From the NCBI GenBank assembly GCA_009599575.1, contig VWND01000009.1, positions 806,001-870,000 of the forward strand: a stretch of DNA of 64,000 bases. The letters are read 5' to 3'. The position numbers and the translations under genes were made by a program. The DNA comes from Blumeriella jaapii. Its lineage: Eukaryota; Ascomycota; Leotiomycetes; Helotiales; Drepanopezizaceae. The notes beneath the pieces are model-generated. The model did not search any database. It saw nothing but the letters and a program-made list of their open reading frames with translations, and was not told the DNA's origin. Shown here piece by piece: positions 11,628 through 22,201 of this stretch (positions are counted from its first letter, which is position 1; each line of letters opens with the position of its first letter).

Positions 11628-14600
11628 TCACACGTCCGACTGGGCCCGGGCCAAGGCCTCATGGATGTGCGCCGGGAACCTATACCGCAGCTGACTGGTG
11701 TAAGTCGTCAAATCCATGTTCGTCTGCTTCAACTCGTTGATCATGGCACGTCTCGTGCCCTCGTTGCCGCCGAATTGGCTGTTGAGCAGGAGGGACCGCT
11801 GGTTGTTGCAGCACAGAATCGACCACATCAAGAGATTGGGCACGTTCTGAGCCACGGGCTGCGGGAGACCGCTGAATTTGGTGGCGCAACTGCGGATGAT
11901 GGTCGCGTCGCCTCGAGCGTCCAGGGGAAGGATTCCCAGATTCTTCATCAGCTGCCAGCGAGATTAGCACCACGGGAAAGGTGGGATGGGCAAGAAATGC
12001 TTACATCGAGCGCCTCGGGCCATTTCCCATTCTCGACCAGGTTCTTGGCCTGGTACATGACTTGCAAGGAGCTACAGGCTTGCTGGTTGACCATTTTGAT
12101 CTTCGACCGGTACATCTGCTGACCGTAGATGTCCGACATCTTCTCGGCCAACACGAACGGATCATCGATGGAGGTAAGGCTGAACTCAGCGCCTTGCATG
12201 CTCCGGGCGTTGGGGCCAGAACGAGCCTTCAGCGTTGGCAGCTTCATCGGCTCTTGACCCAGAGGAGTGGAGATGGCTTCGCTCAGAGCTCGATTGATGG
12301 TCACAATGACATTGTCGTACTCCGTCGCGAGGTGATACAACAGCACGGCATCCGTCGTCCGTCCGTTGTCGTCCGCCACGCTCGCGGCTTGCATCGTGAT
12401 GGTGCGCATAAAGTCGCCTGCTTCATGCAGGCCGATCAAGCTAACGCGATCCTCGATGAGCCCACTGATACGCTGTCCGTCGGCACGCATGTCGCCCAGG
12501 AGGAGGGCAAACTCTCTGCTCTCGAGAGCGAGCTCGCGCAGCCCCTCATGGCAGAGATCGACTTGGTGCGCGCCTGCGTGACCAGGTAAATCTTGATTGA
12601 GGCAGATCAGAACCAGGTAATCCACGGCCGCCGAGACGTTCGCAGCTCTGAAGTCACGGGTGTACAGCCCAACTGCTCTGCCGAAGTTGATCTGAGGCTG
12701 GTTTCTGGTGGTCCGGCTCAGGAGATCTTCCCCCGCGGTGTGGGGGTCTGAGACTCTCAGCAGGCCGTAGAAGTCCAGCGCGATGGCGAGGTGCACGCCG
12801 TCCACGTAGGAGTGGGTATAGAGGTAATGAACGGCTTCCTCGAACATGCCGAGCGACACCTGTAGGAAGACGAAGGCCCCGAAGGAGCTGCCAATCTCAG
12901 AACCGCCGGCCTTGGAGAAGAACCGGTTCCCGATCTCTCGGATCGTGTCCTGGGCCGCGCCAAGGTCGTACACATCACTCGACATGGAATCCGATCGGGT
13001 GATCTCTCTCGCGAGGACGAGTTGGATCCAGGCAAAGTCCTCGATGTCCTGCTTCAGCCCGTCCAGAGCTCGGTGTCGGAGATCACAGCGGCCGATGATC
13101 TTGTAGCAAGCCATGCGGTACGGATCGATAGAGTTCTCGGGCGCAATTCGCTGGCGTTGGCTGAATTCGGCGTTGATTCGAACCTGGAGATCATCACCGA
13201 GCCGCCTCTCGTCGTCGGTGGCATATGCGTGCATGTAAGCACCGAAGTTGCGATCGATGGCTCGGAACGCAACCGAGTTGGCTCGGACATACTCGTCCGC
13301 CTCTGCAACGTGACCCGATCTCAACAGGAAGAAGATCAGAGGCCAGACATAGTCATCCCCAAGCATCTGCAAGTCGGCATTGTCGCCCGCGAGGTTCTTC
13401 TTGATGGCTTGCAAGCGTACATAGGCTTTGATCTTGTTGATGGTGTTGGGAATTCCGCCGAGGTTCGCATCTCGAGGGTTCTTCGCGACCAGGTCTTCCA
13501 TCTTCTCGAACGCCAACCTCTCCAGACACTGAGCACCTCCCCGAAGCACTCTCCGGCGGACATGGACAGCGGCTGCATCGAGAGTGTCGCTGAGGTAGGC
13601 CGAGGCGTATTGCCGCTCCTTCGCCGTCCTGTTCTCCGAGAATGAGGTCGCGTCGGCATCCTCTCCCACGATGGCGCTCAGAGCACTGTACGCCTTCACC
13701 AAGTCAGGCCCATGCTGATCGCCAGCCACCCGAACGACGTCCCAAACTCCTTGGAAACCGGGTACGGGTGTCTGTGCAGTCGGGCGAGGTTCAGATTCTG
13801 CACCTTCTCAGCAAGCTTGTTCTGCTTGTCACGCTGGAAGCGATCGTGCGGACCAGACATGCTGACCCCGTTCGCCTCCATCTGCTTCTCGACGTCCGCG
13901 AACAGAGGCTGGTGACCAGTGCCGATGGGACCAGCACTTCCAATGACCGACTTTTGCAAGTTCGAGCGCCCGAACGTGCTTCCGCCGCCGCCGCCGCCAT
14001 TCTCCACCCGGGACGCGGCGAGGCCCGCGGCCTTGCTCCGACGCGATCTCCCGAACCCCCCCAGGCGGGCTCGCTGGAGCCGCCACGAAGCTTCCTCGTC
14101 CAGCGAGCGCCGCGGCCTCCTTGGGCTTGATGCCAAAGTGCTGATAGATCCTCTTCTGCTGCGATCCCCACTCGACCGCGACGTTGTCGTCGAGGAACGC
14201 ATCGAAATCGCGGGTCGATCTGGCGATTCCTTCCGAGATCATGTTCAGCGTCGTCTGCGTCTGCAGATTCGCCAGGTACGACTCGACGCCCGCATCATCG
14301 TCGACATCTGAGGCGACCGATCGCTCGGTGCGGGTGCTCGCCGCGGTGAGGAGGTTGAGGTCGCGCACGGCGGCTCCGGGATCGACGCCGGAAGCTGCGA
14401 GCAAGTAGTGGGCTCGACCATCCGCGAGATCGGCCTTCTCGACCCCCAGTTGCTTGATGCGCTGGCGGATGTCTCCGAGACCGAGCTGCAGCTGCGGGAG
14501 ATCCTCCGTGACCTCTTCGGCGTACACTCTCTTCCGGCTGCGTTCGAGGATGGCGTCGAAATAGGCATTGTTCTGCCCGTTCTGCTGGCCGCCAGCCATG

Positions 14601-14989
14601 AAGCCAGCCAGAGGCACCGCTTTGGGAGGGTGGGAGACCACGCCGCCGAACATGCTGTCGACATGGCTGCTCTGCGGCGTGTTGCTGGTGCCCAGCCCAC
14701 CAAACAAGCTCCCCCCGGCCGACTGCGTGCTGCCTCCTCCTGCGCCAGCTCCGATGCCTCCTCCCAGGCCGCCCGCGAGTCCACCGCCTCCCGCACCGGT
14801 ATTGCTCTGCTGGGTGCTGGCTCCCAACGAGGTCGTTGCATTTGTCGTAGCCCCCAGGCCCAGGCCCAACCCCCCGAACCCTCCCCCTCCTCCTCCTCCT
14901 CCTCCTCCAGCAGCGGCTTTCGGCGCCCCAAACAAGCTCCCAGCATCCGACCGCGGCGTGCTGCTCGGATTCCCAAAGAGCGACGACAT
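11628..14989 (-). CDS. Nucleoporin Nic96/Nup93-type, with two frameshifts
   Basis: Linker nucleoporin of the nuclear pore inner ring, about 1,100 residues. Exon 1 is 14989-12005 and exon 2 is 11951-11628, with a 53-nt GTAAGC...GGCAG intron. The N-terminus carries FG motifs (SSLFGN, GSLFGA, GSLFGG, DSMFGG) and Gly-rich linkers. It is followed by the helical Nic96 region: YFDAILERSRKR, FDAFLDDNV, then a long alpha-solenoid with YVWPLIFFLLRSG and FGRAVGLYTRDFRA. The reading frame changes twice. At the G7 run (14056-14062) one G is in excess. At 13741-13743, TTTGGG appears to lack one G, since adding it gives KEFGDVVRVAGDQH. The second change returns the gene to its original frame, and the middle segment (FADVEKQMEANGVSMSGPHD) is clearly coding. 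A GTG-initiated ORF beginning at 13729 is only the segment after the second shift. Start chosen at MSSLFGNPS because it gives the usual FG N-terminus. Confidence 0.9.
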
Positions 14990-15936
14990 GGTGGCAGTGG
15001 CGCGCGGTGCGCAGATTGCGAGACCGGCCACACAGACGGGGGCGTGGGTGTGCGTACGCGGTGCGTGGGTGTCGCGCTCCGAATTGTGCGTTGGTGCTGG
15101 GTGCGCGGGAGAGAAAGCAAAAGCTGGAGGCCGACGCGAGGATGTTGGGACCTTTGGGCTCTTGGCGTTTGGGGGCGCGCGTCTGGAGTCACGGGGCCGC
15201 GGGGCTAGACCCGGCCGAGACAAGCGTGAGCAGCGCAGCGGTCAGTGTCGGCCTTGGATCCCAGGCATCCACCATGGTGGCTGGCACGCGAGCCCAGGCG
15301 AGCGGATGGAGGCCCTTCCTGTTTGGTCAGTCAGCGTGCCGTCGACACACGCAGCTCATACCGAGAAGCGTCACGATGGCTTCGTGCCGGAAGGGACGAC
15401 GACGCTTCCAAAGAGCATGCATTAAGTATCTGATGAGGTCCTACGTACAGTACGAGCTACGAGCGCTGAACACCGCAAAGACATTCCTCCGTCGAAACCA
15501 CGTCTCGCACTGGCACCCATGGCTCCTCGCGAGCGGCGTATCTGTTGCTCTTCGTGCACTTCATGGCACTCATCCCATCCCATTGCTCACACCCTGTTGT
15601 TCACTTCACCCGTGCTTTCATAGCCGCGCCGCCCCCATCTTGTCATCCCACCGCATAAAGCCTCCCCCGCCCGCTACCGAGGCACCTATCCAATACCAAA
15701 CCCCCCGGGCACTGAACGCCATCGCCATGCGAAAAAATGCACAAGTGTATGTATGCCTATGTTGCCCAACCCGCCCAAGTCCAGGCATTTCGAAATTGCC
15801 ATGCGGCCCATGTCGTGAGCCATGCGTCTCCCGGCCGTGTGGTATTCACAAGAGGTTGTGGACGCCAATCCTGTTCCGATTACTTCCTTCACCCTCCGTT
15901 GATGCGCCGTCCCCTTTCCTTCGCACCTTCCGTGGA
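14990..15936. other. Intergenic region between Nic96 and the phosphatase gene
   Basis: Nic96 (start 14989, minus) and the upstream minus-strand phosphatase (stop 15937) are separated by about 950 bp, which must hold the Nic96 promoter and the phosphatase terminator. A 311-codon plus-strand ORF fills it, but it is Arg/Pro/Cys-rich with no domain and looks like a GC-rich accidental frame. Confidence 0.6.
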
Positions 15937-18770
15937 TCATGATCTTCGTCGTTCTAGCCCACTGTCGCTTCCGCTGCGATCTCGACCAGGACGACGACTC
16001 CCCGTCTGCTGTTGGACGATCCATTCCAGGACCGTTTCGTAACACAGCACGTATTGACGAAGACTCTGCACCATGCTCAGCCTCTGGCCGCGGAATTCCT
16101 CGACCGTCTTCTCAACCAGATCAAGATCTTCGTTGAAGATCCAGTCCCCACTGGCAGGTTTCGAGCTCCCGGAGTCGGCGCCGGACGACGATCCGGTCTC
16201 CATGGGCACGGTTCCGCTCCGGGCTTCTCTTCGCTGGCGCTTCAGCATGTCGATGACGGTGTCGATAGTGCAGAAGGCACCCGTTCGCCCACAGCCCGCG
16301 CTGCAGTGAACAAGCATGGGCCGTGAGGCTTCCGCCGGCTCGGGATCGTTGGAGCGGGAAGATCGGGTGGGGTCGAGTTGTTGCCTCTGATACATGTTGC
16401 TGAGTTCAACCAGGCCTAGGAGTTGTGCTGGGCTGGCGGGAGCGCCAAAGTCGGGCCAATCCGAGTAGTGTAATTGTGTGATCTCTCGCTGCGGCGAGAA
16501 CGGATGCGCCGTGTGAGACAGCAAAAACTTCCGCACGATGACATGGGGTGTCTCGGTCGGTGCGATCAGGGGCGCCTTCTCCGCCGTGGTGCTTGCTCGA
16601 GGTCGACCAGACCGTTGGGATTCCTTGGGAGGGCGGTGCCCCTTGGGATCGATGGATTTCTTGATCTCGGACACAAGCTTCAGCCTCAACGGGCCCAGTT
16701 CTCTCCCGGACCAATAGGGATGGCACTTGAGCTGACCCCCCTCGGTCAGGGCGGTGAGCATGACGATAACTCGCACCTCTTGGTCCCAAATCACACTCCA
16801 AAAGTCCTAGCCCGGCGTGAGTCGGGATGCGAGACGGGGTGCACGGGATCGCTTACCTCGAAAGTAGCAGGCAGAGGCCCCTGCGAAGCAATGTATTGCT
16901 TGTTGCTCCGCGACGATTTGATGTGGCTCGCATTCACATAGTCGCAGGCGCCCTGCGGACGACCTTGCAGCTTGACCCCGAGCGTGCTCGAAGGGCCAGA
17001 TGTTGTTGTACCGATTCTTGCTGCCCTTCTCAATGCCTGCAATCTGAACATCCTTCGCGTCCAGGACGGGGGTCCCGTAGGAGACGCCGGAATTGAGGGC
17101 CTTGGTCATCCTGAACTGCTCGGCTTGCTCGATTCTCAGAAACTTTTCCGATACCTGCTTGCCACGGTCTTCCTTGGCACAGGTTTCGAGCAGCCATCTC
17201 GGCAGCAGCTCCGGACCCATTCCCTCCGGGACTTTGACATCTTCGAGGCCGACGCCACAGATCAAGTCCGTGTTCTGGCGGATGTTGTTGAAGAACGGGT
17301 TCGCCGCATTCTTCGTGGCGGGCATTGCGCAGCCTCCGGCGACGCCCGCGGCATCTTGCGCGGCGGTTCCCAGCGAGAGGCTGATTTTCGATGATGGCGC
17401 GGCCTGGTGGCTCGGCTTGCTGTCCACCAACTGGGGGAAGTTCTTCCTACGTAGCAGCGGGTCAGCGACGGCCGTCATCACCAGGTGTCATGCAGATGAC
17501 TCGCGTGTCCACGAGGGGCGCGAGGGCTGTACGTACGCGAAATCGGCGAATCCTCCTCGGACAATGTACGCATTTCCCCTCCAACCCTCGGCCGAAAACT
17601 TGTGCAGCGTGTTGACGGCCGCGGACGCATCCTTCTTCTCCGTGGAATGTGCGTCGTACACCACGATGCATTCCGCAGACTTCCACCGGGCGAAGCGGGC
17701 TTTCTCGACGTCGTCTTTGAAAGTGTCTTGCAGCTTTTGGATGTCAAAAGACGACCGCTTCAACATGATGGAAGGGATGTTCAAGTTCAGCGCGCCCTCG
17801 ATCCGGGACTTGGAGAATTGCGTATTGACGCGAATATCCAACAGCAGGACCTCGGCGTGGGGGGTTTTCAGCATGTCCTTCAACTGCGTACCCGAGATCA
17901 TGACCGGCCCGGGCTCGAGGGACGAAGGCAGCGTTTCCGCGCGGTGATGCTGGGCCTTGTTGGTCGGTTTGATCCGCGGCGAGGGGGGGTCTGCCCGGTT
18001 GTGAGGCAGCGACAGCCTCGGGTGTCGGTCGTCGAGTCTGGATATCATGTTCCGCTCCAAGGGGGGGTTGGACTCGCCCATCGGCATCGGGGACTGGCGG
18101 CGCGGGATGTCGAGGTCAAAGAACGAGGGCGCGCTCTTCGCTGGCGCTCCCACATGGCTCTTGTCGGCATCCGCCGGGCGCGGCTGCGACTTGGGGGACG
18201 TCTCCGGCTCCTGGGCCGGCTTTCGATCGGGTCGGGGCCGTGTGTGGGCGCTGGGCGTCGATGTGAAGTGTGACAGGTTCCCCTGCCCCAGGCTGAAGCC
18301 CCCGCTGGTCTCGGCATGCTTCTTGAAGGCCGCGTATTCGGGGTTGGCCTCGAAGGGGAGCAGGTGCGGCGTGGCCGCTCCGAAGGACTGGATGCTCTGC
18401 GAGGATGTGGCGGGGACCTGTGAGAACTGGCGTCAGCCGCTGCATCTCCCCGCGCCCTCGGCGTCTTCTCGCGCGTCGGTCGCGCAGAAGCGCTCCCGTC
18501 ACTCACCTTCAGACCGCCGCCCGACTCTCGCGGATCGCTGGCCGGGTCGGCGACATGGCCAAAGTAGCTAGGACTCGGCGTGCGGACCTCACTCTGCTGC
18601 CCTCCCGGCGATCTCAGGAGGGGTGTCGCCGTCGGGGGATGCGCCTGGCCGACCGACGCCGCCGATCGCGGAAGAGGGTGGGAGGGGGTCGTCGAGGATT
18701 TCGGCATTGCTCGCGCCGACGCGTGAGACTGGGAGGGCCGCGGCGGGGGCCTGGCGCTGGTCAAGACCAT
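15937..18770 (-). CDS. Rhodanese + tyrosine phosphatase (Pyp1/Pyp2-like), one frameshift
   Basis: Predicted cytosolic protein-tyrosine phosphatase of about 867 residues in four exons: 18770-18507, 18417-17537, 17446-16857 and 16806-15937. The first ~250 residues are disordered. A rhodanese/Cdc25-like domain follows (VMISGTQLKDML, VLLLDIRVNTQF, ECIVVYDAHS, AYIVRGGF). The PTP domain has the pTyr-loop region NRYNNIWPFEH, DYVNASHIKS, QYIASQGPLP, WPD loop YSDWPDFGAP and the active-site loop HCSAGCGRTG with Cys and Arg present. Rhodanese plus PTP is the architecture of fission-yeast Pyp1/Pyp2, which dephosphorylate the stress MAPK Sty1; a MAPK role here is inferred. At 16976-16979 one G is in excess (CGGGGTC): frame before gives NNIWPFEHAR, frame after gives VKLQGRPQG. 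Removing one base gives an exon sum divisible by three. Confidence 0.88.
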
Positions 18771-21468
18771 CGTGAGGCGGTCCGGTCTTTCGTGGTGTGG
18801 TTGGTGGCAGCACGTTGCTGTCGGGAGGGATGGGTCGGCGTGCGGCTACAGACGCTGGGCCAGCATGGTGGTGGAGATGGATGATGGAGAGGTGAGGTGA
18901 GTGAGGTGAGTGAGGTGAGCTGGGTGAGGTGAGCGAGATGAGGTGGTGGGCGAGGTGAGGAGAGGAGAGGTGCCGGAGGAAGAGTGAGGTGTGAGGACGA
19001 AAAAGGCGTGAGTGGGTGGTGGCACTAGTTTGTACCGTACCGAGCGTGTGCGTTGGACGAAAAAGGTCGGGGGACTCGACCACAGGAGTCGGGGTGCGAA
19101 GATCTGCACGGGCGTTGCTAAGTTGGGAAGGGGCCGGGGAGCAGGGGAGCAGGAGAGCAGGGGAGCAGGGCGGGCGCAGGGCGCAGGGAGCAGGAGCAGG
19201 GAGGCGAATGACGAGGGCCGGGAAGGAGAAGAAGGGGATGAGGAAGCTGCGATGAGCTGTGTCCCTGTGGGTGTGGATGTATGTATGTCCTGTATGTCCT
19301 GTATGTCCTGTATGTCCTGTGCGGTGCAGTATATATATACTGTATGTATATTTAGCCCGTGTAGCATTTACCTCCGTACGGGATGGATATACCGGATGTA
19401 GGGACCGTACCGTATATACAGCACGTATCGAAAGTACCTCCGTACGGGATGGCGAGAGTAGGTACAGTAAGTACAGTATGTCGTCCCTCCGGTACGGTAC
19501 CGTGTCTCTGTCAGGTACATAGGTACAGTACTGTACTGTACATACAGTACCTACCTACCTACGTACTGTACTGTATATACCGTAATACTGTACATACCGC
19601 ACACCCGTCCGTACCGTCCCTCCACACGTCCCTCCCGTCCCGACCTACTGTACTGTCCTGTCCCTACCTGAAGCACTCCTGTCACTCCTGTCACTCCTGT
19701 GCTATTTCGAGGCCCCGATCAAGGGGTCGAGGTGCCGTCGAATGGAGTCGCGCAGACGCCGCGCAACCCTGCATCGACGGCCTGAGATAGAAGTGCCGAG
19801 CGTGGTGTACTGTGTGTAAGTGTGTATGTACTGTATGTATGTACTGTATGTACTGTATGTACTGTATGTACTGTACACTATATACATACCGTACACAGAC
19901 AGGACCGTACTCACCGTACTCACCGTACCCTACCGTACATCCTGAGAAACCGGGTGGCATCACCATCATCACCATCATCACCATCATCACCATCATCACC
20001 ATCATCACCATCATCATCATCACATCATCACCATCATCATCATCATCAATCATCCTTCGACATGCTGCCACCGCCATCGCATTTCCGCCTCCCGTAGAAG
20101 CATCCGCCGTCGACTAAGCATATCCTTCTTTCGACCCCCTGCCCCCCCTTCCCCCCCGTGTCATCATCGCCACCATCAGATGAACGTCTTCCACACATGC
20201 TGCGCGGATGCGTCCGTCGTGGCCAGGCCACCACGCATGCATGCATGGCCGCGGTGACGTCTGGCACCTGGCCGCCCTGAGACCCTGCGCGGCTGGACAT
20301 GCTGTTGTGCAGTCGAGCACATACATACAGTACAACAGTATGTACAGTACCGCACTGAGGCGCTCCCTCCGTCTGCCGGTGCGTTCGCTCTTGCGCGCCG
20401 CCGCCGAGATCTGGACAAGCAGACGGCGACGTCATTTGGGACCTGCTCCGGCCATCCTTATGTCATGGGGGCGGGGGGGGAAGTGGGGACGTCCATCCTT
20501 ACCGCACACGAGATCGAGCCGAGGCCACCCGGCCCAAGGTCACGCCGGCCCGAAGTCTATTTGCGATGTCTCGCGCGCTCCTTACAGTGCGGTGCGGTGC
20601 TGTACATAAGGTGCACATATATGGGCCCCTCCCCTCCCCTATTGATGGCACGGTGTGGTGCGGGACGGGTCTCTGCTGTACTGTACTGTACCGTACCGTG
20701 CTGTACATACATACATACGATGCTATATGGCACAGTGCTGTCCTCGGCCTCGTTGGAAATAGCCATCTCGCGGCACGGCGTGTTTCGCATCGGGGCCTCG
20801 CGCGATGGCGCGTGTGAAGTGTGACTGACGCAGGAGGGGGCCGAAGCAAGCAAGCGTCGTGGGCAAGACGTGGAGATCTCGTGATCGTAAAGTACGGTAT
20901 GTACTATACAATTACATACATATATATACAGCTTCGGTACGCATTCCTCATTTCTTACGTCGTACGGTACTGTACAATGCATGGATGTCACGGCTGCCGA
21001 GGAAGAACGGCTATGGTACGGTACCGTACCGTACGGTACATAGATCTCAGGCTAAGCAAGACCAGGCGAAGAAGATCCGTGAGAGAGAAATACGAACCGA
21101 AAAAGGCATTCTCTTGTTTGGTACGATAGGTACGGTACGGTCGATGCAAAGTGGTCGTGTGGCACCATAGCCGAGCCTGGAGTACTGTATTTAAGGTACT
21201 GTACCTACTACATAAGGTAGGTAAGGTATGTATAGTACCTACCGTATATACAGTACCGTACCTACGAGAAGTCACGTGCTGATAGCTCTGGTGTTCGAGA
21301 AAGAGAGGCTTTTCCATTGTCACGTACTATTTCTATTTCCACGCTCCACGATCCCCCGTCACGTGGAGCCCTCTTCTCTGCGCGACACCAATCCACCGTC
21401 CGACACCAACACCAACACCGGTGGGCAAAGGCAAAAAAAAACAACCACGCCTTTCGTTCGCATCCCCC
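18771..21468. other. 2.7-kb repeat-rich intergenic region
   Basis: Probably contains the phosphatase promoter and 5' leader. It holds GGTGAG-rich repeats (18893-18960), GGGGAGCAG repeats (19135-19200), TGTATGTCC units (19277-19320), CACTCCTGT units (19672-19700), an ATCACC array (19960-20050) and many tactgtac/tacagtac motifs. None of the ORFs shows domain content or codon bias, so I call no gene. Confidence 0.6.
19960..20050 (+). repeat. (ATCACC)n hexanucleotide array
   Basis: Nearly perfect CATCATCAC/ATCACC units grading into (ATC)n on the right. The divisible period creates artefactual Ile/Thr/Ser and Met/Val/Asp frames on the two strands. Confidence 0.9.
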
Positions 21469-22201
21469 CTACTCATCATCATCATCAAAATCATCACTCC
21501 GCGGGGGGATGTAGTAGAGACCGTTGTAACGATCTCCACGGGAACGATCGTCTGCGGCCGATCGTAGCTGCTCCCCTGCCCGTAGTGCAGGTGCAACGGG
21601 CCCAGGTTTTTGAGCATCAGGTCCTGCTTCTGGGGCCGAGGGGTCCAGTCCCGGCATTTGTAGCTGCGGATCTTGTGCCGGAAGTCGACCGTCGTGCCCG
21701 GCATCCGGCCGGGGACGGGCGTCTCCGCCAGGTTCGGGATGCCGACCGAGTTGATCCAGATGCTCTCCTGGCCGATGGCCTGCACGTACGACATCGCATT
21801 GCAGTGTTCGTTGTCCCTGGAGCGCGCGCGCACGCGTCAGATCCCAAGGCAGCATCGGAAGGGGGGGCGGGGGGGGCACTTACGCGTAGAACTTGCACTG
21901 CGTGAGACGGCCGGTTTTGACGGATTTCGCCTTCTCCGTCGTGTCCTGACTGATGATTGCTACGCAGGAGGGGTTAGATCGTTGTGGGCGAGCAGGAACG
22001 CATAGGCAAGGGAGGTGGGGGAGGGAGCATACCACACTCGCCGTCCCGCATTAGTGCAGGAAAGGTGAAGATGTTCCCCTCGAAGTTGATGTCGTCGAAG
22101 AAATACACATCGCTGCTATCCCATTCGCCCGGCGGGAGGGGGGTTGCGACGGCGAGGGCAGTCATGCTGCTCAGCGCAAACAGAACCGCTGCGGGCTTCA
22201 T
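21469..22201 (-). CDS. Small secreted protein, family not recognised
   Basis: Exons 22201-22033, 21959-21884 and 21816-21469, joined by GTATGC/GCGTAG and GTAAGT/CTCCAG introns. The protein begins with a clear signal peptide (MKPAAVLFALSSMTALAVATPLPP). A mature domain of about 170 residues follows, with DVYFFDDINFEG, DGECAIISQD, GRLTQCKFYA, DNEHCNAMSYVQ and RSYKCRDWTP. Four spaced Cys could form two disulfides. The segment SYVQAIGQESIWINSVGIPN is well formed. The 3' end is ambiguous: the frame as read continues through an ATG repeat to a stop at 21333. If the C6 run near 21504 lacks one C, the protein ends in SDDFDDDDE at 21469, and the exon sum is then divisible by three. I prefer the acidic ending. 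Function unknown; likely extracellular. Confidence 0.6.

Noticed and set aside
12366..13645. Plus-strand ORFs at 11981-12589 and 13022-13645
   Set aside because: Antisense shadows of Nic96.
13729..13731. GTG as start codon of a separate 593-residue Nic96 gene
   Set aside because: The upstream frame carries the conserved N-terminal part; the break is a one-base frameshift, not a new gene start.
15007..15942. 311-codon plus-strand ORF between Nic96 and the phosphatase
   Set aside because: Arg/Pro/Cys-rich, no domain, overlaps the promoter of one gene and the end of another; looks accidental in GC-rich DNA.
17093..17947. 284-codon plus-strand ORF
   Set aside because: Antisense to conserved phosphatase exons; no motif.
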